Below are positions 1-7,785 of a stretch of DNA of 64,000 bases, piece after piece; position 1 is the first letter of the stretch, and each line of letters begins with the position of its first letter. This DNA is from Streptomyces toyocaensis (GTDB lineage: Bacteria; Actinomycetota; Actinomycetes; Streptomycetales; Streptomycetaceae). Under the pieces are notes generated by a model. It did not search any database. It had not been told where the DNA came from and worked only from the letters and a program-made list of their open reading frames with translations. The stretch is from positions 82,464 to 146,463 of the forward strand of contig NZ_JFCB01000020.1 in NCBI RefSeq assembly GCF_000725125.1, read 5' to 3'. Both the position numbers and the translations under genes were made by a program.

Positions 1-708
1 GACTTCAACCGGGTCAGCATCCACGCCCAGGTCAGTGTGGCCGTCTCCAGCAAGGCGGTGGAGCCGGTCGCCGTGGTGCTGGCCGAACTGCTCGACAACG
101 CCACCACCTACAGCGCGCCGGGTACCCCGGTCGAGGTCAACATCCAGGCCGTGCCGACGGGCGTGTGCTTCATCGTCGACGACGCCGGTCTGGGCATGGA
201 TCAGGAGACCAAGGACCGTGCGGCGGCCCTGCTGTCCGCTGACGGCCCGGTCGACATCACCGGTCTCGGTGACCCGCCGCGGTTCGGGTTCGCGGTGTGC
301 GGCATGCTCGCCGCGCGGTACGGCTTCGCCGTCTCCGTCGGTTCGGTGTCCCCCTACGGCGGAGTGCGTGCAGTGATCCGAGTGCCGGAAAGTCTTCTGG
401 CGGCCGAGGCCGCCGCCCCCGCCGAACCGGTGCGGGAGCCCGCGGCCGAGAGCCAGGAGAGCGCGCCGCAGCGGCTGGCCCCCGTCCCGGTGGGCCCGTC
501 TCACGTGGTGGGCACGACATCCGGCGGGCTGCCCAAGCGCCGTCGGCGTCAGGGGCCCATCTCGGTGGTGCCGGCCCCGGAGCCCGCCATCGACGAGCAG
601 ACGTCCGAGTCGGCCGGTGAGGTGACCGCGTCGCGCCTGGGGGCGTTCGCGCGCGGCACCCAGCTCGGACGGACCACGAACACCACGGAAGGACCTGACC
701 ACCAGTGA
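1..708 (+). CDS. cvnA: Conservon sensor histidine-kinase-like protein CvnA (3' part only)
   Basis: Only the last 235 codons lie in the window; the reading frame is open from base 1. They hold the HATPase domain, with an N-box-like ELLDNATTYS near residues 35-44 and a DDAGLGMD G1-like box, then a proline/alanine-rich tail. In characterised Streptomyces conservons, CvnA is a membrane sensor-kinase-like protein acting with CvnB, C and D in a G-protein-like signalling complex. The stop overlaps the next GTG start (GTGA), so the genes are translationally coupled. The sensor half lies outside the window, so the stimulus cannot be guessed. Confidence 0.85.
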   Translation, partial: DFNRVSIHAQVSVAVSSKAVEPVAVVLAELLDNATTYSAPGTPVEVNIQAVPTGVCFIVDDAGLGMDQETKDRAAALLSADGPVDITGLGDPPRFGFAVCGMLAARYGFAVSVGSVSPYGGVRAVIRVPESLLAAEAAAPAEPVREPAAESQESAPQRLAPVPVGPSHVVGTTSGGLPKRRRRQGPISVVPAPEPAIDEQTSESAGEVTASRLGAFARGTQLGRTTNTTEGPDHQ

Positions 709-1106
709 ACACCGACCTGTCGTGGGTGCTGAACGACGTGCTCGAGGTGCGTGGAGCCCGCCACGCGGTCCTCGTCTCGGGTGACGGCCTGCTGCTGCAG
801 CGTTCGGACGACATCTCACGCGACGACGCGGAGACCAACGCCGCCGCGATGAGCTCCATGCAGTCCCTCAGCCGGGCGGTCGCCGGCTTCGTGGGCGCCG
901 GGCACGGCATCTGGAAGCAGACGCTGCTGGAGTACGACGGCGGCTGGATCTTCCTGATCGCCGCGGGGCAGGGTGCCTACCTCGCGGTCTCGGCGGCGCT
1001 GGACGTCGACATGGAAGCCATGTCGTTCCGCATGCAGAAGACGGTGACGGCGCTGAGCAAGGCGATGAGCGTGGCGCCGCGCTCCGAGCATGGTGCCGGC
1101 GCATGA
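705..1106 (+). CDS. cvnB: Conservon roadblock/LC7 protein CvnB
   Basis: A 133-residue protein of the roadblock/LC7 family, the second member of a conservon. Such proteins act as dimeric scaffolds or GTPase-modulating partners (MglB-like). The sequence shows the typical opening LSWVLNDVLEVRGARHAVLV followed by an alternating alpha/beta pattern, with no membrane segment. The GTG start overlaps the cvnA stop, and its own stop overlaps the cvnC ATG (ATGA). Order and coupling match the cvnABCD arrangement, so confidence is high even though roadblock sequences are short. Confidence 0.88.
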   Translation: MNTDLSWVLNDVLEVRGARHAVLVSGDGLLLQRSDDISRDDAETNAAAMSSMQSLSRAVAGFVGAGHGIWKQTLLEYDGGWIFLIAAGQGAYLAVSAALDVDMEAMSFRMQKTVTALSKAMSVAPRSEHGAGA

Positions 1107-1477
1107 CCACGCCCGGCGAGGAAGCACCCGTCACCAGTGACTTCGTCCGCTCCTACGTCATCACCGGCGGGCGTGACCTGCCCTCCTCCGACGAACTGGC
1201 GCTGCACACCCTGGTCACCCTGGCTCCCGAGCGGACGCTTCCGCTGGGAGCCGGTCCCGAGGTCAGGGCGATCTGGGAGCTGTGCGCGGGTGGCTACCTG
1301 TCGGTCGCCGAGGTGGCGGGCCACCTCGGCCTGCCCGTCGGGGTGGCCCGGCTGCTGCTCACCGATTTATCGGAACAGGGGCACCTGCTGCGCAGGGCCG
1401 AGCCTCCCCGGGCCCAGAACGTTGACAGAGCGACCCTCGAGAAGGTTCTGAATGGACTCCAATCCCTCATCGGCTGA
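1103..1477 (+). CDS. cvnC: Conservon DUF742 protein CvnC
   Basis: A 124-residue DUF742 protein with a winged-helix-like core. Recognisable pieces are VRSYVITGGRD near residues 15-25, and a helix-turn-helix-like SVAEVAGHLGLPVGVARLLL stretch near residues 67-86, ending in a short helical tail. DUF742 proteins occur almost always between CvnB and CvnD; their biochemical role is not settled. The reading frame overlaps the start of the GTPase gene by 26 bases. The ATG at 1103 lies in the cvnB stop. Confidence 0.88.
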   Translation: MTTPGEEAPVTSDFVRSYVITGGRDLPSSDELALHTLVTLAPERTLPLGAGPEVRAIWELCAGGYLSVAEVAGHLGLPVGVARLLLTDLSEQGHLLRRAEPPRAQNVDRATLEKVLNGLQSLIG

Positions 1478-2054
1478 GACGGCCCAGAAGTCCATCTACG
1501 TCTCCAGCGCGGTGACCAACGCCGCCAAGATCCTCGTCGTCGGGCACTTCGCCGTGGGCAAGACGACTTTCATCGGCTCGCTCTCGGAGATCACTCCGCT
1601 GCGCACCGAGGAGAAGATGACCCAGGCGTCCGTCCACATCGACGACCTCCGGGGCGTCACGGACAAGACCACCACGACGGTCGCCCTGGACTTCGGCCGT
1701 CTCACCCTGAGCGACGACCTGGTGCTGTACCTGTTCGGCACCCCGGGACAGCAGCGGTTCATGCAGTTGTGGGAGGACATGGCGCGCGGTGCGCTCGGAG
1801 CGCTGCTCCTGGTCGACCCGGCGCGGCTGGAGGAGACCTTCCCCGTCATCGACCTCGTCGAGCGCTACGGCCTGGAGTACGCCATCGCCGTCAACTGCTT
1901 CGACCCGGCCGCCACCTACAGCGAGGCGGAGGTGCGCGAGGCGCTCGACCTGCTCCCTGACACCCCCGTCGTCTACTGCGACGCCCGCGACCAGCAGTCG
2001 TCCGCAAAGGCGCTGATCGCGCTGGTGCGGCACCTGCTCGAGCGGGCGGCCTGA
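1452..2054 (+). CDS. cvnD: Conservon small Ras-like GTPase CvnD
   Basis: A 200-residue small GTPase. The P-loop GHFAVGKT spans residues 31-38, the switch II box reads GTPGQQRF, and the fourth G box is the variant NCFD instead of NKxD. It is the presumed molecular switch of the CvnA-D complex, cycling between GTP and GDP at the membrane. It starts inside cvnC and is followed after 58 bases by the P450 gene, the usual place for a conservon-linked cytochrome P450. Confidence 0.9.
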   Translation: MDSNPSSAETAQKSIYVSSAVTNAAKILVVGHFAVGKTTFIGSLSEITPLRTEEKMTQASVHIDDLRGVTDKTTTTVALDFGRLTLSDDLVLYLFGTPGQQRFMQLWEDMARGALGALLLVDPARLEETFPVIDLVERYGLEYAIAVNCFDPAATYSEAEVREALDLLPDTPVVYCDARDQQSSAKALIALVRHLLERAA

Positions 2055-2112
2055 CCTCCTCGCCTCCGCCCGGCCCGGGGACCCGGCTCCCCGGATCAAC
2101 AAGGAAGACCTC

Positions 2113-3456
2113 ATGGATCCTCACTCCCCATCCGCGCCTGCCTCCGGCAGATGCCCCATGCACGACGCCGCGTTCGCCACCGACCCCCACCAGGTCTACG
2201 ACCGGTTGCGCGCACACGCCCCGGCCGGTCCGGTCGAACTCGCCCCCGGTGTGGACGCCACCCTGGTCGTCGAGCACGAGATGGCGCTGCGGGTGCTGCA
2301 GAACACGGAGCTGTTCGCCCGTGACGCCCGCCGCTGGAAGGCCCTGAACGAGGGCAGCATAGGTCTGGACAGCCCGGTGCTGCCGATGATGGCGTACCGG
2401 CCCAGCTGCCTGTTCACCGACGGCGCCGTGCACCTGCGGCTGCGCAAGGCCGTGGTGGACAGCCTGGCCCGGCTCAACACCACGCGGATCCGCCGTGACG
2501 TCGAGCCGATCGCCGACTACCTGATCGACCGGTTCAGCGAGCGGGGCCGGGCCGATCTGCTCAGCGACTACGCCAAGCTGCTGCCGCTGCTGCTGTTCAA
2601 CAAGCTGTTCGGCTGCCCGGCGGACATCGGTGACACCATCACCACCTCCATGTCGGCGATCTTCGACGGCAAGGACGCGCTGCGCGCGAACGAGGACCTC
2701 ACCGCCTGCCTGATGGAGCTGATCGCGCTCAAGCGGCGCCAGCCCGGTGACGACGTCACCTCCTGGCTGATCCAGCACCCGGCCGGGCTGACCGACGAGG
2801 AGCTCAAGGACCAGCTGGTGCTGCTGATGGGTGCCGGCATCGAACCCGAGCGCAGCCTCATCAGCAGCACCCTGATGCTGCTGCTGTCCGGGTCCGGCGG
2901 CCGGCAGAGCGGCATGCTGATCGAGGAAGCGCTCGATCACGTGCTGTGGAACCAGACGCCGATCGCCAACTACGCCACCCACTACCCGGTGCAGGACGTC
3001 GACCTCGGCGGTCATGTCGCGGAGGCGAACACCCCGGTCGTCATCTCCTTCGCGGGCGCCAACGGCGACCCCGCCCTGGAGGAGGCCCGCCGCGCGCACA
3101 GCAAGGGCGCCCACCTGGCGTGGGGCGCGGGACCTCACGCCTGCCCCGCGAAGGACCCGGCGCAGGTCATCGCGACCACCGCGATCGAGCGGGTGCTCAA
3201 CGCGCTGCCCGACCTCACCCTGGCCGTGCCGGAGAAGGAACTCGAGTGGCGGCCCGGGCCGTTCCACCGTTCACTGGTCGCGCTGCCCGTGACGTTCAGT
3301 CCCACTCCGGCCACCCGTACGGCGGCCGCGCTCCGGGACCGGACCGCGGCACCGGGTGCGCAGCCCATGCCGGCGGCCGCGTCCGGACCGGCCCGGCAGG
3401 ACCCGGCGCGAAGGAAGGGGTTCTGGAGCAGTTTCCTGGACATCTTCCGTGTCTGA
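2113..3456 (+). CDS. Conservon cytochrome P450, CYP157-like, without the ExxR motif
   Basis: A 447-residue P450-fold protein in the CvnE position. The heme-ligand cysteine is Cys344 in WGAGPHACPA. The K-helix, where nearly all P450s have ExxR, reads DHVLW (residues 275-279). The I-helix reads GAGIEPE rather than AGxET. This is the pattern published for the CYP157 family, whose members lack ExxR and occur in Streptomyces conservons, so the assignment rests on motif and context. A basic tail ending SSFLDIFRV may be amphipathic. The substrate is unknown and monooxygenase activity should not be assumed. Confidence 0.85.
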   Translation: MDPHSPSAPASGRCPMHDAAFATDPHQVYDRLRAHAPAGPVELAPGVDATLVVEHEMALRVLQNTELFARDARRWKALNEGSIGLDSPVLPMMAYRPSCLFTDGAVHLRLRKAVVDSLARLNTTRIRRDVEPIADYLIDRFSERGRADLLSDYAKLLPLLLFNKLFGCPADIGDTITTSMSAIFDGKDALRANEDLTACLMELIALKRRQPGDDVTSWLIQHPAGLTDEELKDQLVLLMGAGIEPERSLISSTLMLLLSGSGGRQSGMLIEEALDHVLWNQTPIANYATHYPVQDVDLGGHVAEANTPVVISFAGANGDPALEEARRAHSKGAHLAWGAGPHACPAKDPAQVIATTAIERVLNALPDLTLAVPEKELEWRPGPFHRSLVALPVTFSPTPATRTAAALRDRTAAPGAQPMPAAASGPARQDPARRKGFWSSFLDIFRV

Positions 3457-3559
3457 CGGCACGGCATGTGACAGGTACAACACGCAACGACACATGACGC
3501 AGGCAGGTGGAGGGGTAGGTTCCGTCGGTAACGGTAGCGTCCAGCCTAAGGAGCTCCAC

Positions 3560-4825
3560 GTGACCGCCGTTGGCGACATACGCGGGACCATCAACGACCG
3601 CCGAGCCGTCATCTCTCTCCTCCGCCACCTGCGTTCGGCCGAAGGACAGACCGATCCCCTGCCCGTCTGGGAGGGGCTACGCGCCCTGGGGGACGTCGTA
3701 CGCGCCCCCTGGGGCGCCTACTTCGTGACCTCGTTCGAGGCATGCAGCCAGGTCCTGCGCGGCAGGAACTGGCTCGTGCCCGACTTCGCCTGGCAGGAGC
3801 GGCAGCCCGACCCGAGGCGCTGGCAGGAGCCGGCCACCCAGGAGCTGACGGGCACCCTGTCCCGCATCAACGCCCCGACCCACACCTGCCAGCGCCGTGC
3901 CCTGGGCAACCCGTTCGACCGCGCCACCCTGGAGGGCATGCGTCCGCGGATCGCCGCGCTCGTCTCCGGCCTCCTGGACGACCTGGAGGAACGCCTGCGT
4001 GCCGACGGCGAGGCCGACTTCGTCCGTACGGTCGCCGAACTCCTCCCCGTCCGTACGGTCGGTGAGTGGCTCGGCATCCCCGAGGAGCACCACGCGCACA
4101 TCCTGGACTTCGCCCACCGGCAGGCGTACGCCCAGGAGTTGCTGCCCACCAAGGAGCAACTGGCGCTGGCGGGCCGGGCGACGCTGGAGATGCGGGAGTT
4201 TTTCGGCGAGTTGATCCGCGACCGGCGGGCGCACCCTGGCAACGATGTCCTCACCGGCTGGATCCACCACTGGGACGCCCAGTACCCGCACGACCCGGCT
4301 GCCGCGGCCCGGGTGATCTATCACCTGACGATGTTCATCACCATCGCGTCACTGGAGACGAGCGCGGTGCTGCTGACCAACGCGGTGCGGTTCGCCACCG
4401 AAGAACCCGCCCGTGCGGACTGGCTGCGGGCCCACCCGGAGCACATCGAGGACCTGGTGGAGGAGACCCTGCGCTACGACCCCCCGGTCTGGCTCAACTC
4501 CCATGTGGCCGCCGACGACACCGTCCTCGCCGGCACGCCCATCGCCAAGGACACCACCGTCCACATCCTGTACGGTTCGGCGGCCCACGACCCGCGCCGC
4601 AACCCGGACCCGCACGTCTTCGACATCCTGCGCGGGGGCGGCCACATCACGTTCGGCAGCGGCCCCCACTACTGCCTCGGCGCGGCCCTCGCGCGCTTCG
4701 AGGCGCGGGAGGCGATCGCCCAGGTGCTGGAGCGCTTCCCCACCCTCCGGCCGGTCGGGCCCCCCTCCTACGACAACTCCCGCCTCGTCTTCCGCCGTAT
4801 CACTTCCCTGAAGGTGACGACATGA
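3560..4825 (+). CDS. Cytochrome P450 with canonical motifs
   Basis: A 421-residue P450. The GTG at 3560 is chosen because AAGGAG lies 7 bases upstream. Motifs are canonical: K-helix EETLR (residues 301-305), heme loop FGSGPHYCLG with Cys372, and an I-helix ITIASLETS where the usual acidic-Thr pair is E266-T267. Pairs of an ExxR-less CYP157 with a normal CYP154-type P450 are known from Streptomyces conservons. The pairing suggests this is the active oxygenase partner, but the family number was not verified. The stop overlaps the crotonase start (ATGA), so the two products are probably made together. Confidence 0.88.
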   Translation: MTAVGDIRGTINDRRAVISLLRHLRSAEGQTDPLPVWEGLRALGDVVRAPWGAYFVTSFEACSQVLRGRNWLVPDFAWQERQPDPRRWQEPATQELTGTLSRINAPTHTCQRRALGNPFDRATLEGMRPRIAALVSGLLDDLEERLRADGEADFVRTVAELLPVRTVGEWLGIPEEHHAHILDFAHRQAYAQELLPTKEQLALAGRATLEMREFFGELIRDRRAHPGNDVLTGWIHHWDAQYPHDPAAAARVIYHLTMFITIASLETSAVLLTNAVRFATEEPARADWLRAHPEHIEDLVEETLRYDPPVWLNSHVAADDTVLAGTPIAKDTTVHILYGSAAHDPRRNPDPHVFDILRGGGHITFGSGPHYCLGAALARFEAREAIAQVLERFPTLRPVGPPSYDNSRLVFRRITSLKVTT

Positions 4826-5604
4826 ACGCCCAGCCCCTCGCCGCGCTCCCCGCCGACCGGATACTCAAGACGCTGCGCACCTACCGGCAGGGTCCTCTCC
4901 TCACCGTCGAGCTGAACCTCCCCGAGGAGGGCAACGCCGTCAGCGACACCATGCTGGACGACCTCCTCACCGTCCTCGACGAGCAGGACCCGTCGGTACG
5001 GGTCCTGGTGCTGGCCGCCGCCGGGGAGGAGTTCTGCCTCGGCGGCGACCGGCGCGAGTTCCCCCGGCACTTCGAGGACGATCCCACCGGGGGCGGCATC
5101 CGCGTCTCCGGTGCGAAGGCCCTGCGGGTGTGCGAGGCGCTCACCACCAACCTGGCCGTCACCATCGCCCGCGTCCAGGGCAGGGCCGTCGGCGCCGGTG
5201 TCGGCCTCGCGCTCGCCTGCGATCTGCGCGTGGGCGTCGACACCGCCACCTTCCGGCTGCCCGAAGTCGCCCTGGGAGTGCCGCCCACCTGGGGCGGGCT
5301 GCTCCCCCGCCTGATCAGCGAGGTGGGCGTGGCCCGCGTGCGGGAGCTGATCCTCACCGCGCGGGTGTTCGACGCCCAGGAGGCCCTCGGCCTGTCGGTC
5401 CTGCACAGGGTCGTGCCGCCGGAGGCGCTCGACGCCGCCGTCATGGCATGGGCCAAGCCCGTCCTGCGCCGCCCGGCCTCCGCCATGCGGGTCACCAAGG
5501 CGCTGCTCAACTCCCTCGCCGCCCCCACCCGTCTCGCCGACGTCTCGGTCTTCGATCCCGAACTCCTGACGGCGGTCCTCACCGAACAACGCCACGCCCG
5601 CTGA
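4822..5604 (+). CDS. Enoyl-CoA hydratase/isomerase (crotonase) family protein
   Basis: A 260-residue crotonase-fold protein coupled to the upstream P450. The oxyanion-hole segment FCLGGD and the second half GRAVGAGVGLALACDLRVG are clear. Of the two catalytic glutamates of classic enoyl-CoA hydratase, the one in LPEVALG is kept. The other, normally in GGGCELA, is replaced (GAGVGLA). The enzyme may therefore do isomerase, hydrolase or another CoA-thioester chemistry rather than hydration. A crotonase in this operon is unusual and suggests the P450 products or substrates are acyl-CoA-linked. A strong hairpin follows 20 bases after the stop. Confidence 0.85.
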   Translation: MNAQPLAALPADRILKTLRTYRQGPLLTVELNLPEEGNAVSDTMLDDLLTVLDEQDPSVRVLVLAAAGEEFCLGGDRREFPRHFEDDPTGGGIRVSGAKALRVCEALTTNLAVTIARVQGRAVGAGVGLALACDLRVGVDTATFRLPEVALGVPPTWGGLLPRLISEVGVARVRELILTARVFDAQEALGLSVLHRVVPPEALDAAVMAWAKPVLRRPASAMRVTKALLNSLAAPTRLADVSVFDPELLTAVLTEQRHAR

Positions 5605-5624
5605 GCCCGGGTCCGTCACGCGAC

Positions 5625-5650
5625 GGGGGGACGGGTCGGCCCGTCCCCCC
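5625..5650 (+). terminator. Hairpin terminator after the conservon operon
   Basis: A perfect 11-bp inverted repeat (GGGGGGACGGG and its complement) around a TCGG loop lies 21 bases past the crotonase stop. There is no T-tract, as is common for GC-rich actinomycete terminators. Confidence 0.7.
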
Positions 5651-5907
5651 CGGAAAAGGACGTTGCGCGGCGGGCTCCGCAGCCCGACCCTTGGCCGGGA
5701 CACCGTCGGCCTCGGCGTGGACACGGAGAACACCACCGGAGCCCCCCGCCTGTACGACCGGCACGGCATGACGGTGGTTCAGGGCTGGACTGGGCGCTCG
5801 GGCCGAGGCGCAGCGGCTGGCGGTAGCGCCTGTTCCGCTTCGAGGTCGGCCTATCGGACTGTTGCCTTCCGGCGGCCCCCTACCGTGATCGTTGCGACCT
5901 GTGGTGG

Positions 5908-6415
5908 GTGCTCCAGCCGCCGCAGGCGAGGTGCACGCATCTACCGCGGCAGTGCGCGCCCGCGTCGTACACCGCGGCGGTCCAGCGGTACCTCACCGGC
6001 GCGGGCGTCGCGAAATCCTCCGCGCGGATCCACCGGATGTCGCTGACGACGTGGGGGGGGATGCTCGCCGGTGAACCCGCGCCGACCGGGCCCGCCCGCC
6101 GGGGCGCGAAGCCGCCCGTCTTCCCCGTCACCACGACGGACGACCCGGCGCTGCCCGAGGTGCCGGCGGCGCGGGCGGATGAGATGGACGCCGGCACCGT
6201 CAACCGGGAGCTGTCCCGCCTGTGGCGCCTGGACGTCGCCCTGCAGGAGAAGCCGTTCTGCAAGACGCTCCACGAGTCCGCCGTGCGGGCCGACGAGGTG
6301 CCGGCGTCTGCCGGCCAACCCCCTCGCCCCACCCTAGGACTTTGAGGCCCTGGACGGGTGGACGTTCCACCGGCTCCGTCACGGCACCCTGCCGCCCGCC
6401 GACGGACCTGAGCCC
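5908..6415 (+). pseudogene. Decayed tyrosine recombinase (integrase) remnant
   Basis: Fragments of a phage-type integrase remain in two frames. The first frame holds AAVQRYLTGAGVAKSSARIH (SAM-like core-binding start) and ARADEMDAGTVNREL, then jumps directly to LWRLDVALQEK and ESAVRADEV; the intervening core is deleted. After a frameshift near 6300 and an in-frame TAG at 6335, the second frame keeps DFEALDGWTFHRLRHGTL, which contains the HxxR catalytic box. The catalytic Tyr region is gone. The frame stays open upstream to about 5850 without a good start. It is a relic of a mobile element, and no att repeat could be identified by eye. Confidence 0.7.
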
Positions 6416-6443
6416 CCGTGCACCGACGCCCTCCGTCCCGGCG

Positions 6444-6475
6444 TTGCCCGACCCGGGGACTGGATGTGTTAGCGT
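6444..6475 (+). promoter_or_regulatory. Possible promoter of the leader-rsgA operon
   Basis: TTGCCC (6444-6449) and TAGCGT (6470-6475) resemble housekeeping -35 and -10 boxes, but the 20-base spacer is long. They lie about 55 bases before the putative leader peptide start. Weak support. Confidence 0.3.
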
Positions 6476-6530
6476 CAGTGGCGCAGGGACAATCGGGTCA
6501 ACTGCGAGACCGGAAGGGGGAGGTGAGTTG

Positions 6531-6602
6531 ATGTCTGCCGTGAAGGCCGCTGCTGTGTGCAGCGCACGCCGGACCATCCTCACGTCCCGGACCCCGGTCT
6601 GA
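6531..6602 (+). CDS. Putative 23-residue leader peptide upstream of rsgA
   Basis: A short reading frame beginning MSAVKAAAVCSARR, with a strong purine-rich ribosome-binding stretch (GGAAGGGGGAGGTGAG) just before the ATG. It ends 85 bases before the rsgA start. It matches no family. Its interest lies in position: it has a better ribosome-binding site than the downstream gene, and its last codons contain a segment complementary to bases just before rsgA. Leader peptides that couple ribosome stalling to expression of ribosome-related or resistance genes are known in actinomycetes. Whether it is translated is inference. Confidence 0.4.
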   Translation: MSAVKAAAVCSARRTILTSRTPV

Positions 6603-6679
6603 CCTGACGTTCACCCCCACCCAAGCCCGATGGCTCACGGGGGCGGAGCATCGCGCTCAACGGGGTCCTTGTTCAAGGG
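6589..6679 (+). promoter_or_regulatory. Possible RNA attenuator before rsgA
   Basis: GGACCCCG (6589-6596, inside the leader ORF) is exactly complementary to CGGGGTCC (6661-6668). The latter overlaps CCTT (6667-6670), which could instead pair with AAGG (6675-6678) in the rsgA ribosome-binding site. The two pairings exclude each other, the layout expected for translational attenuation. No folding energy was computed. Confidence 0.35.
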
Positions 6680-6687
6680 TCTCTACG

Positions 6688-7785
6688 TTGTCTCAATCCA
6701 CTTTCCACCATGCTCAGCCGTACTCCCTGGCGGACTACGGCTGGGACGAGGCGTGCGAGCACGCCTTCGCGCCCCATCGCGAGGCCGGCCTGATCCCGGC
6801 CCGTATCGTGCGAGCCGAACGCGGCTCGTGTGAAGCAGTCACCGACGCCGGAATCCTCCATGCGGAGGTCCCCGGTGCCGCCGATCGGAAGAATCAGCTG
6901 TCGCCGCCATGCACGGGCGACTGGGCCGCCCTGCGTCCTGCCACCACCAGTCACGGACCAGTGCTGCACACGGTACTGGAACGACGCACCGCCCTGGTGC
7001 GATCCACCGCCTCGCGTACCTCCCGTGGCCAGGTCCTGGCCGCCAACATCGACACGGTCGCGGTGACGGTGTCGCTGGGTACCCCGCTGAAGCACGGCAG
7101 GACCGAACGCATGCTCGCCCTGGCCTGGGAGAGCGGCGCCCAGCCGGTCGTGGTGCTCACCAAGGCCGACCAGTGTGCCGACCCGCAACTGGCCGCAGCC
7201 GAGGTGGCCGAGGTGGCACCAGGCACGGATGTGCTGGTCACCAGCGCCGTGACCGGGCTGGGCCTGGACACCCTGACCGCCGTCCTGAACGGCACCGTCG
7301 TGCTGCTGGGCCCCTCCGGCGCAGGTAAGTCCACTTTGGGTAACCAGCTGCTGGGCGAGGAGCGGCTGGCGACCGCCTCGGTGCGCGATGTGGACGGCAA
7401 GGGGCGGCACACCACCGCATGGCGGGAGCTGATTCCGCTGCCCGGCGGCGGGGTCCTGCTGGACACCCCCGGTCTGCGCGCGATCGGCCTGCACGACGCC
7501 CAGGACGGGCTGGAGCAGACCTTCGCCGAGATCGAACACCTCGCACAGGGCTGCCGGTTCACGGACTGCGCACATGTGAGCGAACCCGGCTGCGCGGTGC
7601 TGGCTGCCGTCGAGGCAGGCGAGATTCCCCAGCGCCGTCTGGGCAGCTACCGCCAACTGCTGAGGGAGAACGCCTACGCAGGCTCCCGCACCGACGCCCG
7701 GCTGCGCACCGACCGCGAGGCCGCCAAGAAGGACATCACGCGGCACCTGCGTGCCACCTACCAGTTCCGGGAGCGCCAGCGGTGA
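6688..7785 (+). CDS. rsgA: Ribosome small-subunit-dependent GTPase RsgA
   Basis: A 365-residue circularly permuted GTPase. G-boxes come in the permuted order: TKAD (residues 158-161), then the P-loop GPSGAGKST (208-216), then DTPG (259-262). After these comes the zinc site with Cys289, Cys294, His296 and Cys302. RsgA releases late assembly factors from the 30S subunit. The start is TTG at 6688, preceded by AAGGG. The N-terminal domain is the usual OB-like region. This may be a second, accessory copy rather than the housekeeping gene, given the leader and the downstream methyltransferase-acetyltransferase. The stop overlaps the next GTG. Confidence 0.9.
   Translation: MSQSTFHHAQPYSLADYGWDEACEHAFAPHREAGLIPARIVRAERGSCEAVTDAGILHAEVPGAADRKNQLSPPCTGDWAALRPATTSHGPVLHTVLERRTALVRSTASRTSRGQVLAANIDTVAVTVSLGTPLKHGRTERMLALAWESGAQPVVVLTKADQCADPQLAAAEVAEVAPGTDVLVTSAVTGLGLDTLTAVLNGTVVLLGPSGAGKSTLGNQLLGEERLATASVRDVDGKGRHTTAWRELIPLPGGGVLLDTPGLRAIGLHDAQDGLEQTFAEIEHLAQGCRFTDCAHVSEPGCAVLAAVEAGEIPQRRLGSYRQLLRENAYAGSRTDARLRTDREAAKKDITRHLRATYQFRERQR

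Noticed and set aside
1..5604. A terpene or polyketide biosynthetic cluster suggested by two P450s
   Set aside because: No synthase is present. The P450s are explained by the conservon context.
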